Positions 29,548 through 37,207 of a stretch of 64,000 nucleotides of DNA are shown one piece after another. Position 1 is the stretch's first letter. The number at the start of each line of letters is the position of its first letter. The notes below the pieces were generated by a model. The model was not told where the DNA came from and did no database searches. It was given only the letters and a program-made list of their open reading frames with translations. A program made the position numbers and the translations under genes. Source of the stretch: Ignavibacteria bacterium (GTDB lineage: Bacteria > Bacteroidota > Ignavibacteria > Kapaibacteriales > Kapaibacteriaceae); NCBI GenBank assembly GCA_015709655.1, contig CP054181.1, forward strand, positions 609,262 to 673,261, given 5' to 3'.

Positions 29548-31791
29548 TTACGGCGCGGTAACCTGAACTAAACGGGATTCCGCATATCCCCTGTTCTGAA
29601 CAACTAAACAGTACACTCCGGGCGATAGTCCACCAACGGGTATCATTATCTGCTGTTTAAACCCATTCGAGTCCCATTTAAGATTTTGTGCTGTTCCCGG
29701 CTGTACCTGACCAAGCATATTCACTAAATATACTGATGTGTTGCCCAGGTCGGCCGTTACATTTCGTCCCAGATCAACATGCAGAAATTCGTCAACAGGA
29801 TTAGGATAGCATGACTGGATAAATACATGTCGCACTGGATAATCATCGTCAACAGACGTGACACTTTCGGGTATAAATGCTAACCGATACCTGTTAACCG
29901 ACAATACGATTTCACCGTCAATTATACCTAAGACCTTTAAATCCGGGTAAAAATCAACATCTGTAAGCTTGATGACTTTTGAAAAGACTTGTTGTGATCG
30001 TGGATGAATAATACTTAGAGTATCGCTACGCAAACACACGATTCTATCATCGTTAATCACCAAAACACTATTTGCACTCAGTTGATTGGCCCATTGAAAG
30101 TCATACTCGGCGCTCACGGATCCAGCAGGAGAAATAAAAACTAATGCTCGTAACTGTAGTGTTTGCTTCGAGACCTTCGCAACAACAAAATCGTCACCAG
30201 CTGACCCCCACAGCGACGCAAACTCGTCAGATTTCAGTTCAATTATATGCTGTTTAAATTCAATGGAGTCGTTGGTAATGCCTGCCGTATAGATACCGCC
30301 AGTCAGGGTCCGAAACACAACAGATCCATCAGACAGTGGATAGAGTGGTGTATTCAAAAAACCGGGAGATTTCGCTTCAACAAACACGCACTCATTGTTG
30401 GTCATGTAACCCACACTATTGCTTTGATTCACCCACAGTCTGGGTCTGGTGCCGGCATACGTACACGAAACAAATGTCCCCGGAGGAACGAAATCGCATC
30501 TTTTGGCAACGCTGTCAGCGGTATTAACGAATACCGGTGCCACGTTGGTAAGCACCATGAATCCGGAGTCAGTGGTAAAAAGCCCTAATACTTTGCTTAT
30601 ATCGCTGTAAAAACTATAATCTTTGTAAAGGCCCCAATTCTTTCCACCTTCTGAGACACCTACAGAGAAAGTTCCATCGGAATACGTTTTCGTGGCATAC
30701 ACTGTTGATGCGTTTATCCAAAAATCACTCCAATCCGAACTGAATGTAGAACGTCGTGGCCGGTGCAGCACTTTGTTATCGCCTTGATAGCTGATCAGAT
30801 AGCCATCGGTACCGCCCACCAATACCAAGTTAGAATCAATGCCAACCACTTGTGAATTTGTATAGTCGTACCGAGCATTTCCCGTAATGTTGGACAACGA
30901 GTCAGCGACTGCATCGTAATGCAGGATGTACACTGGAAAAATCGTCATGTTATAAGTATAAGCTTTTACCAGAAGTGTAGCGCCCGCAGGGCCGGCTACG
31001 ATATCAGTAAGTACAATTTTCGGAGGATAGGTTGGGAAGTCTGTCCTAATCAAATCAAACGTAACTGGTCGAACATCATCAGCGTTGTGGAGAGTCACCA
31101 GGGTGTCTCGGTTGCCAACTAAAATGGCTGATCCTATTTTCTCCATCCACCGCGCGCCGGCTATTCCCAGCACAGTCGTGTCAGTTGCCTTCCAGACGTC
31201 ATTTACCCTTGCCATCCAAAACGCTGTCCCAATGTTAGTTACAACCACAATGCTGTCTTCAGCTAATGCCAGACACTGTACAGGCAGACTGGGAGTTACG
31301 GAGAACAGCACCGTAGAAGTATTTGTTTCAACATCAACGAATGCAATTCCACCGGCATTGCACACCAGCAATCCTTGGTCCTGAATATCTACATCACCAT
31401 AACTTGTACTGTTACCTATTCTGGTAACCTGCCGGCTACTATCGATAAAAAAAAGCGAGCCATCTGCACAGAGTGCAACGATGGCTCGCTTTGATTCCCA
31501 AAACAAGATTTTCCTTGGACCACGCTGCTGTGGCAGTACCGTAATAATCTGTTCAGTACCTGTAACTTTATTCAGCCATGAGATCTTCCCATCACCGTAG
31601 CCCAACAGCCAATAATCAGATACACTCACTGCTTCCGTAATCTGAACCTTATCCGGCGGTGTAGTATAAATTGTTCCTACCCAGAGCGTATCCATGGCGC
31701 TGCAATTGGCATACGCAGTAAACCAGAATACTGCTATTATACATGAACACCGCAGTAACAGCAGATAAGCATTCCTGTAATTGGCTTTCAT
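29548..31791 (-). CDS. Large T9SS-exported propeller-like protein
   Basis: A 747-residue protein with an N-terminal signal peptide and repeated beta-rich blades (CADGSLFFIDSSRQVTRIG, LVGGTDGYLISYQGDN). The final ~95 residues form a T9SS sorting domain: a CYPNPVDEFLHVDLGRN start, a VYLVNMLGQVQPG middle and a GLSPGVYCLVVQNRG end. It lies 12 nt downstream of the Cys-rich secreted gene. Its stop codon overlaps an AAGGGGCTTA element. Function unknown. Confidence 0.82.
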   Translation of the reverse strand: MKANYRNAYLLLLRCSCIIAVFWFTAYANCSAMDTLWVGTIYTTPPDKVQITEAVSVSDYWLLGYGDGKISWLNKVTGTEQIITVLPQQRGPRKILFWESKRAIVALCADGSLFFIDSSRQVTRIGNSTSYGDVDIQDQGLLVCNAGGIAFVDVETNTSTVLFSVTPSLPVQCLALAEDSIVVVTNIGTAFWMARVNDVWKATDTTVLGIAGARWMEKIGSAILVGNRDTLVTLHNADDVRPVTFDLIRTDFPTYPPKIVLTDIVAGPAGATLLVKAYTYNMTIFPVYILHYDAVADSLSNITGNARYDYTNSQVVGIDSNLVLVGGTDGYLISYQGDNKVLHRPRRSTFSSDWSDFWINASTVYATKTYSDGTFSVGVSEGGKNWGLYKDYSFYSDISKVLGLFTTDSGFMVLTNVAPVFVNTADSVAKRCDFVPPGTFVSCTYAGTRPRLWVNQSNSVGYMTNNECVFVEAKSPGFLNTPLYPLSDGSVVFRTLTGGIYTAGITNDSIEFKQHIIELKSDEFASLWGSAGDDFVVAKVSKQTLQLRALVFISPAGSVSAEYDFQWANQLSANSVLVINDDRIVCLRSDTLSIIHPRSQQVFSKVIKLTDVDFYPDLKVLGIIDGEIVLSVNRYRLAFIPESVTSVDDDYPVRHVFIQSCYPNPVDEFLHVDLGRNVTADLGNTSVYLVNMLGQVQPGTAQNLKWDSNGFKQQIMIPVGGLSPGVYCLVVQNRGYAESRLVQVTAP

Positions 31792-31803
31792 ATTACCTCC
31801 ATA

Positions 31804-32493
31804 CTATTGTGTTGGTAAGGGAATACAAGATGGAATTTTGCAACCCTCAGGCGGACATGGGGCCGGACTGGGCTGATTTTCACATGCATAATAAAGTACC
31901 GGGACCTCAGGATTACATTCGTCAACCGTCTGAGAAACACATGCGTGGCACGTTTGCAGACAATCAATTGCGTTACACGGAAAGAACACATCCACCATTA
32001 CTTGCATTGCAACACCATTGACTTCACGAATCTCGGGCATCTGAATTAACGTTCCACAGGAGCCGGAAACTCTTTGAATAACCCACGATGAAGTTTCGGG
32101 ACAGTTAGGTATTTGAACTTCTGGTGGCGGAATTATCAGCGAAGAGTTTCGCAATAGTAATACCTCGAATCCTCTGTTGATAATCTTGTCGTAGTCAACT
32201 GTCGGACCTCCGGGGTAAATATCCCAGCAGTCACCGGTGAAATCCACACTCATCACCCGTACTACGCCCTGCCTAATGCAGCCATGAACCCTTACCTGGC
32301 AACACTGATTGTTAAACCTCACTTTAAATGAGTCAGTTACAGGCGTCCATGTAGAATCAGGGCATCCCGGATGGAATGGGTGTTGTTGAGCATATACTAT
32401 TGATGGCGCTGCAACAGCGACCAAAAGGCATCCCATTATTCTCAAGGCCCTCGTATACAAGACCACCCTGAGAATGCTAGTAATACATATCAT
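31804..32493 (-). CDS. Cysteine-rich secreted protein, unknown function
   Basis: A 229-residue protein whose N-terminal 36 residues form a signal peptide ending IVYAQQ; an internal ATG at 32436 could also start it. The mature part has 16 cysteines, including NQCCQ, CLQTCHAC and the C-terminal CPPEGCKIPSC, an even number that suggests disulfides. No family is recognised and no sorting domain is evident. It is probably co-transcribed with the following T9SS protein. Confidence 0.7.
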   Translation of the reverse strand: MICITSILRVVLYTRALRIMGCLLVAVAAPSIVYAQQHPFHPGCPDSTWTPVTDSFKVRFNNQCCQVRVHGCIRQGVVRVMSVDFTGDCWDIYPGGPTVDYDKIINRGFEVLLLRNSSLIIPPPEVQIPNCPETSSWVIQRVSGSCGTLIQMPEIREVNGVAMQVMVDVFFPCNAIDCLQTCHACVSQTVDECNPEVPVLYYACENQPSPAPCPPEGCKIPSCIPLPTQ

Positions 32494-32869
32494 TGCTCGT
32501 CTCCCCTACAATAAGTGAAACAAATACAACGATCAGCGCTGGCTCGTACGTAAAAATACGGATGGGGGAGGGACAATGCAACTATTTTTATCGCATTATA
32601 CAAAATAGTTGATTTTCCGGGTGTACATTGATAACATCCCGGATAATGAACGTGGGGGAAGACGGGGTTACGTTACGTCGGATTTTGATAACTGTACTCC
32701 GAACGTACCTTTAAAGAATGTTACTTGTGCCAAGGTTACAGGTTCGGGTTCACACCTAAAAGACCGGTCGGTGTGAATACTGCAATGGGAACAACAAAAA
32801 CGGGACTCGGATCTTCATGGCGGAGTCAAAGCCCCTTAGCTATCAGCTACCCAGAGCTTAATGCTCATC
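32494..32869. other. Intergenic region containing a hairpin
   Basis: No coding sequence is supported. The main structure is a perfect 8-bp inverted repeat, TTCACACC (32749-32756) and GGTGTGAA (32770-32777), enclosing a 13-nt loop that contains the palindrome GACCGGTC. There is no T-run, so an operator or RNA hairpin is likelier than a terminator. One AAGGGGCT octamer is at 32830-32837 (minus strand). Confidence 0.4.
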
Positions 32870-33088
32870 TCATTTTTCATGGGTCACATATCGAGCACGC
32901 AGGAACAGTATACTGCCGTACAGCGCACTAACAAGGGCAGCTCCAAAGATTGCCGAAACCGCAGGCGTAAGCTGCTTACCACTCATGTAGTAAAAAACCA
33001 GCGAGACCGGTCCCAGAATTGCTGTTGTCACGGCCAGTACAAACGCGCGTTGTACAGCCCATCCCTTCTCTATATTTCTTTGCATCAT
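32870..33088 (-). CDS. Small two-helix membrane protein
   Basis: A 72-residue protein with two hydrophobic helices (about 16-36 and 44-63) and charged ends. An AGGAG Shine-Dalgarno sequence lies 8 nt before the ATG, stronger than for most genes here. Family not recognised; it borders the restriction-modification island. Confidence 0.6.
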   Translation of the reverse strand: MMQRNIEKGWAVQRAFVLAVTTAILGPVSLVFYYMSGKQLTPAVSAIFGAALVSALYGSILFLRARYVTHEK

Positions 33089-33231
33089 TTATTTTCTCCT
33101 GTCACAACAATTCTTCATGTACGATGTGCGTAAGGGGCTTTGAATACGTTGTCGTTTATAATGTGCAGTAGCCATTCCCTTCTGTTAACAACGTAACTAC
33201 GGCTGCTGCGTATGTACTGCCCCTTGCCCCG

Positions 33232-36200
33232 TTACACCGTGATAACCTTGGTTGTTTCTTCTCCGAATTGCGAAATCACCCGAACGGCAATTTTCTGGCC
33301 TTTCTTCTTCAGCTCGATTGGATGTGATACATGGCCATAAAGCCGGTCGAAGGCTTCATCGTCTATTTCAATTTTCAGCGTTTTTTCTACCTTCTGTTTG
33401 GTGCTGTCTTTGGCTAACGTGTCTAAACCTTTGCGCCATTTTGTAAACGCATCCTTATCCCCACCGCAGAAGAAAACCTGCTTTACCACAAAGTTGCTGC
33501 CGTCATAATCATCGTCCACCATCCAGTAGGCAATGTCGTGTACATCGCGGGGTTTAACGATGTCTTTGATGGGATCGTAAATGTCTAGTCCTTCGATAGT
33601 AGCCTGTAGCCAGTTACTAGTTGTCAGGGGTAAATCTGCAGGGGTTAGTGCGTTTATTTTAGCGAGGATTTCAGCCCATTCAACATTTTGCCTACTTCCT
33701 GACAAAGTTGAATCGGAATCTGCATCTGTTCCGAGGAGATTAGTTTTAACCGTTGACTTATCATTAGTTGCGTTTCCAGTTCCGACAGCGAGCCCTGAGC
33801 TATTCCCAAAAACTGACGAAACTCTCCGTTTGAGTTCCTCGATTGCCCCTCGGCTATGTTTGAGGGTATGCTCACTGCTGCCCGCCTCATTTGACTTGTC
33901 AACCCGAATATTTCCTCCTTCGGGAAGCTCCAGGTTATTTGATAAATGCTCTCGACCAAGTCCATTGATTTCTGCCAAACTATTAAGTCCTGATAACTCT
34001 TTGAATTGCTCATAAGTACATATTTTCTCGTTTTTGCTGTCCACTAACCACTGGCTACTGACTACTGAAATATCGGGTTCTCCAATCGTAACAAAACTGG
34101 CAGCCGACTTGGCAGGTTTCTTTTTCAATCCTTCCTGCAATAGGTCATCGTGGATGCGGACCTTGGTGACTTCAAAATTGCCCATACTGGTGGTTTGAGT
34201 GCCGCCTTCTATATCGCTTTCAAAGCTGAAACCGAGAATGATGAGCCAATTGGCATCACCTTTCAGGCGACATTCCTTAACAGCATCACTGACCAATTTT
34301 TTGCTGACGGTACCGAATTTCGGACCGATATGAAAATAGGCTTTTTCTTCGCCTTTTTCGGTGAGATAAAAACCTTCTGCGTGGAGGGCTTCTCCTGCCA
34401 ACAGTTCTACACTGCGGAACACCACCATTTCATCTTTTCTGCCGTTTTTGATGCCGGCACTGAGCAAGTGTTGCTTAATCACTTCTTCAAACTGACCACT
34501 GGCTACTGACCACTGCTCACTGTCATCTAATTCTTCCGGACTGATGGGCTCAAAATTTTGCAGGGTTTCTACCGTAAACGGACCGCTGACCCGCAGTTTC
34601 TTTTTGTCTTCTTCGGGTTGGTCGTAGAGGGTTTCGGTAGCAGGCGGTTCGTCATTAGCTAAAGATTTTAAGGTGATATGCGGAACGGTTTTATAAACAA
34701 AACCCTGACGAATATCTTCGCCCTGTTCATCATACATTTTGTAATATGGGAACACAGCCGTCATCAGTCTTTGCTTGGCAATATTGAGTGCAATACGGCT
34801 GGTATCAATGGTTATCCACCGTCTGCCCCATTGCTCGGCTACAAAAGCAGTGGTGCCACTGCCACAGGTTGGGTCTAAAACCAAATCGCCCGGGTCGGTG
34901 GTCATTAAAAGGCAGCGTTGGATTACCTTACTGGCAGTTTGAACAACATAGGATTTTTCGTGGACAAGAGCACCCCCACCAGTATCATTCCAATAGTTTG
35001 AAATTTGTTCAATAGGAAAATCATTAAAAAACCTCTTATAGTTAAGACTTTTGCCTTCTATAACGAGTAGGTTTCTTTTTTTAAGGTTATCGATACCCTC
35101 TTTAGTAGTACTCCACCCTCTGCTTCCAGTTGGAATGAATTTTTTATTTTGAAACACGTATTCAAATCGTGTGCTATCAGAACCTGTTTGACTTGAAAGG
35201 CTTGTTATTCTGTACCGTTTTTCAATTGGATATCTTAAATAGTTTTCGATATCATCTTTTGGTATGCGGGAGCCTTCAAAATATACATATCTCTCGTTGA
35301 CAGAAGACTTATCTCTATCTACAAAAAGTTGTCGAAACTTTACTTTTTCCTTGTCCTTAGAATACCAAATTAAATAATCACATACGTCCGCTAATAATTT
35401 ATCTGTTTGTCCAGCAGTTTTTTTGAACGATATGAGTTTACAAAAATTCTCACTACCAAAAACCTCATCCATCACACTTCTTACCAGATGCACATTTTCA
35501 TCGCCAATCTGCACAAAGCAAGAGCCACTTTCGGTGAGTAGTTCTTTAGCAATCAACAATCGGTCGCGTAAATAAGAAAGGTAGGAATGAATGCCCAATT
35601 CCCAGGTATCGCGGAAGGCTTTTATTTGTTCGGGTTCTCCGGTGAGGGCTTCATCATTGCCGTCTTTTACATCGCGGTTGTTGAGTTTTATTTGCCAGTT
35701 GCCACCGTATTTAATGCCATAAGGCGGGTCAAAATAAATGGTTTGCACCTGTCCGGCCATCCCTTCTCTTTCCAGGAGGCTTGCCATCACAAGGTGGCTG
35801 TCGCCCTGTATCAGTCGGTTCGTCCAGCCGTCCTGGTGGTGGTAGTATTCGCTTACTTTTTCCAGTTCGTCTTTATCCAAGGCATTTCCAAAAAGTTCGT
35901 TTACGCTGCTGAACAAATCCAACTGCTTCGACTGGCTACTGCCTACTGAATACTGACTACTGCCTACTGAATACTGACTACTGCCTACTGAATACTGGCT
36001 ACTGCCTACTGAATACTGACTACTGGCCACTGCATACAGGCTACTAATCAATTTTTCGGGAGCAATATGTTCGTGTCGGTATAAGCTGCGAATGTCCACC
36101 CGCAATAAATCATCCCGGTCGTCATTGCCGTATTTGTTGAGCCAGAACAGTTCGGGGTCTTGCCCGCGGTGTACCACCGGGTTTTTGGGCAGTTCCAGCA

Positions 36201-36315
36201 CCTTTTTGCCGCTGTTTACTTTTTCGTTGGCATCTTCGTAGCCCGCTTCTTCCTTGCTGGGTATGTGGGCACGCTTGTCTTTGTGTCTGATGGATTCAAT
36301 ATCATTCTTTGCCAT
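33232..36315 (-). CDS. mod: Type III restriction-modification DNA methyltransferase (Mod), carrying an in-frame inserted element
   Basis: A 1027-residue beta-class amino-methyltransferase: the catalytic DPPY (residues 196-199) precedes the AdoMet motif [10 protein letters not shown] (near 478). It would methylate adenine (N6) at the Res/Mod target. The C-terminal part ([11 protein letters not shown] through [13 protein letters not shown]) is typical of this family. Three stretches look foreign: a repeat-encoded SQYSVGS array at ~92-128, a short repeat-encoded insert near 597-608, and ~155 residues at ~750-905 that are the out-of-frame reading of an inserted four-helix-bundle gene. The frame stays open throughout. 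Third gene of the res-KilA-N-mod operon; spacing 45 nt. Confidence 0.92.
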   Translation of the reverse strand: MAKNDIESIRHKDKRAHIPSKEEAGYEDANEKVNSGKKVLELPKNPVVHRGQDPELFWLNKYGNDDRDDLLRVDIRSLYRHEHIAPEKLISSLYAVASSQYSVGSSQYSVGSSQYSVGSSQYSVGSSQSKQLDLFSSVNELFGNALDKDELEKVSEYYHHQDGWTNRLIQGDSHLVMASLLEREGMAGQVQTIYFDPPYGIKYGGNWQIKLNNRDVKDGNDEALTGEPEQIKAFRDTWELGIHSYLSYLRDRLLIAKELLTESGSCFVQIGDENVHLVRSVMDEVFGSENFCKLISFKKTAGQTDKLLADVCDYLIWYSKDKEKVKFRQLFVDRDKSSVNERYVYFEGSRIPKDDIENYLRYPIEKRYRITSLSSQTGSDSTRFEYVFQNKKFIPTGSRGWSTTKEGIDNLKKRNLLVIEGKSLNYKRFFNDFPIEQISNYWNDTGGGALVHEKSYVVQTASKVIQRCLLMTTDPGDLVLDPTCGSGTTAFVAEQWGRRWITIDTSRIALNIAKQRLMTAVFPYYKMYDEQGEDIRQGFVYKTVPHITLKSLANDEPPATETLYDQPEEDKKKLRVSGPFTVETLQNFEPISPEELDDSEQWSVASGQFEEVIKQHLLSAGIKNGRKDEMVVFRSVELLAGEALHAEGFYLTEKGEEKAYFHIGPKFGTVSKKLVSDAVKECRLKGDANWLIILGFSFESDIEGGTQTTSMGNFEVTKVRIHDDLLQEGLKKKPAKSAASFVTIGEPDISVVSSQWLVDSKNEKICTYEQFKELSGLNSLAEINGLGREHLSNNLELPEGGNIRVDKSNEAGSSEHTLKHSRGAIEELKRRVSSVFGNSSGLAVGTGNATNDKSTVKTNLLGTDADSDSTLSGSRQNVEWAEILAKINALTPADLPLTTSNWLQATIEGLDIYDPIKDIVKPRDVHDIAYWMVDDDYDGSNFVVKQVFFCGGDKDAFTKWRKGLDTLAKDSTKQKVEKTLKIEIDDEAFDRLYGHVSHPIELKKKGQKIAVRVISQFGEETTKVITV
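33599..33627 (+). repeat. Left inverted repeat of the IVS-type element
   Basis: 29 nt beginning GTAGCCTGTAGCCAG. It matches the reverse complement of 34037-34065 at 22 of 29 positions by hand alignment, including the 9-nt core GTAGCCAGT. It also reads as degenerate heptamers of the family described for this island, in the AGTNNNN orientation. Confidence 0.75.
33654..34013 (-). CDS. Four-helix-bundle protein of the 23S rRNA IVS (S23) family, nested in mod
   Basis: A 119-residue frame, offset by one base from the mod frame on the same strand. It carries the family pattern: [50 protein letters not shown] and [11 protein letters not shown]. This match over the full family length makes chance unlikely. 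The family (related to the Avd accessory protein of diversity-generating retroelements) forms a pentameric four-helix bundle; its role in IVS elements is unknown. The start ATG lies 24 nt inside the right-hand inverted repeat and the stop 27 nt inside the left-hand one. Confidence 0.88.
   Translation of the reverse strand: MSNSKSYQDLIVWQKSMDLVESIYQITWSFPKEEIFGLTSQMRRAAVSIPSNIAEGQSRNSNGEFRQFLGIAQGSLSELETQLMISQRLKLISSEQMQIPIQLCQEVGKMLNGLKSSLK
34037..34065 (-). repeat. Right inverted repeat of the IVS-type element
   Basis: On the minus strand it begins GTAGTCAGTAGCCAG. On the plus strand the stretch 34043-34070 is four heptamers in register: ACTAACC, ACTGGCT, ACTGACT, ACTGAAA. In mod it encodes part of the segment [11 protein letters not shown]. 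Confidence 0.75.
34491..34525. repeat. Five in-register ACTGNNN heptamers inside mod
   Basis: Plus strand: ACTGACC, ACTGGCT, ACTGACC, ACTGCTC, ACTGTCA. In mod they encode the segment [11 protein letters not shown], which looks inserted ahead of [12 protein letters not shown]. Same family as the arrays at 35931 and 40363. Confidence 0.75.
35931..36049. repeat. Seventeen-unit heptamer array encoding SQYSVGS repeats in mod
   Basis: Fifteen ACTGNNN heptamers in unbroken register followed by two decayed ones (ACAGGCT, ACTAATC). Three heptamers (ACTGAAT, ACTGACT, ACTGCCT) make a 21-nt higher-order unit, read in mod as SQYSVGS and repeated about four times at residues 92-128, ahead of the DPPY domain. 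Gain or loss of 21 nt keeps the frame; loss of one heptamer would shift it. Confidence 0.9.
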
Positions 36316-36360
36316 ATCTTGTCTATTATTACCACTTCACCAAAATCGGTAAGCTGATGA

Positions 36361-37179
36361 TTATTTCAAATTTTTAATGTTTCTGTTGTTGATTAGCGAT
36401 TTCATTTGAGTTATCGCTATTTGATTTAACTGTATCAGGCGCTCGGATTGTGCCAAACCCTGATGAATCAATACCGCATTTATACTTTCCAAATTACTCA
36501 GTACCACTAACTGCTCAATCGTTGCCATATCACGGATATTGCCGTCTTCATTTGGGTTAGCATCCCGCCATTGTTTGGCTGTGACTCCAAATAGGGCAAC
36601 ATTCAACAAGTCTGCTTCATTGGCATACACAAAGGATATCTGGCTTTTGCTCAATGCTTTGGGAATCAGGTTTTCTTTGATGGCATTGGTGTGAATGTGG
36701 TAATTCACTTTTGCTAAAGTGCGTTGCAGGTTCCATTCGAGTTTCAACCGGTCGTTTTCAACTGCTTTGAGGCGTTGGAATTCATTGATAAGGTAAATTT
36801 GAAACTCAGGGCTAAGCCACATAGCAAAATGGAAAGCAATGTCCTTATGTGCGTAAGTTCCGCCATATCTTCCTGCTTTCACCACCATGCTGATTGCTCC
36901 CGTTCTTTCAATCCATTGACCAACTGACATTATGAAGCGGTTTACTCCGGATTCTTGTTCAATTACCCCGAATTCGGGGTAGTTAAAATGAGGGTTATTG
37001 ATTTTTTCCCAAGTACCCAAGTATTCTAATGTGTTTTTATTTGTTATCCATTTGCCAATCAGTCCACTACCTTCTTTGAAGCTAATCGTCATATCAGTAA
37101 GACTGATAAAATCAGTTTCATTTTGATTGAGAACTGTTATTTCAGTACCCTTAACAATTATTTTTTGTTTTTTTGCCAT
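36361..37179 (-). CDS. KilA-N domain protein between res and mod
   Basis: A 272-residue protein whose first ~125 residues match the KilA-N DNA-binding domain (ISLTDMTISF, LIGKWITNKNTLEYLGTWE, GRYGGTYAHKDIAFHFAMW, LSPEFQIYLINEFQRLK). The rest is helical, ending in a probable coiled coil. KilA-N proteins are common in phages and large DNA viruses. In this operon (28 nt after res, 45 nt before mod) it could regulate the system or aid target recognition; neither is shown. Confidence 0.85.
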   Translation of the reverse strand: MAKKQKIIVKGTEITVLNQNETDFISLTDMTISFKEGSGLIGKWITNKNTLEYLGTWEKINNPHFNYPEFGVIEQESGVNRFIMSVGQWIERTGAISMVVKAGRYGGTYAHKDIAFHFAMWLSPEFQIYLINEFQRLKAVENDRLKLEWNLQRTLAKVNYHIHTNAIKENLIPKALSKSQISFVYANEADLLNVALFGVTAKQWRDANPNEDGNIRDMATIEQLVVLSNLESINAVLIHQGLAQSERLIQLNQIAITQMKSLINNRNIKNLK

Positions 37180-37207
37180 ATTTCTAATTGAGGCGAATTC
37201 GTCATAA

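Larger units (their letters stand above)
33599..34065 (-). mobile_element. IVS/S23-type element inserted in the mod gene
   Basis: A 467-nt segment bounded by imperfect 29-nt inverted repeats and containing a complete four-helix-bundle gene. It sits between the mod codons for GEPDIS and GLDIYDP. From memory of the family, these two motifs are normally separated only by a short linker, so the insert looks added to an intact gene; this needs an alignment to prove. Stem-forming ends around an IVS-protein gene are also the plan of intervening sequences in 23S rRNA genes of Leptospira and Coxiella. Here the host is a protein-coding gene. Confidence 0.75.

Noticed and set aside
33654..34013. Treating the nested frame in mod as a random shadow
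   Set aside because: The full family pattern over 119 residues and the flanking inverted repeats make chance very unlikely, so it was kept as a real gene.
34150..34509. 119-residue plus-strand frame antisense to mod
   Set aside because: It has no recognisable family features and mirrors mod coding sequence.
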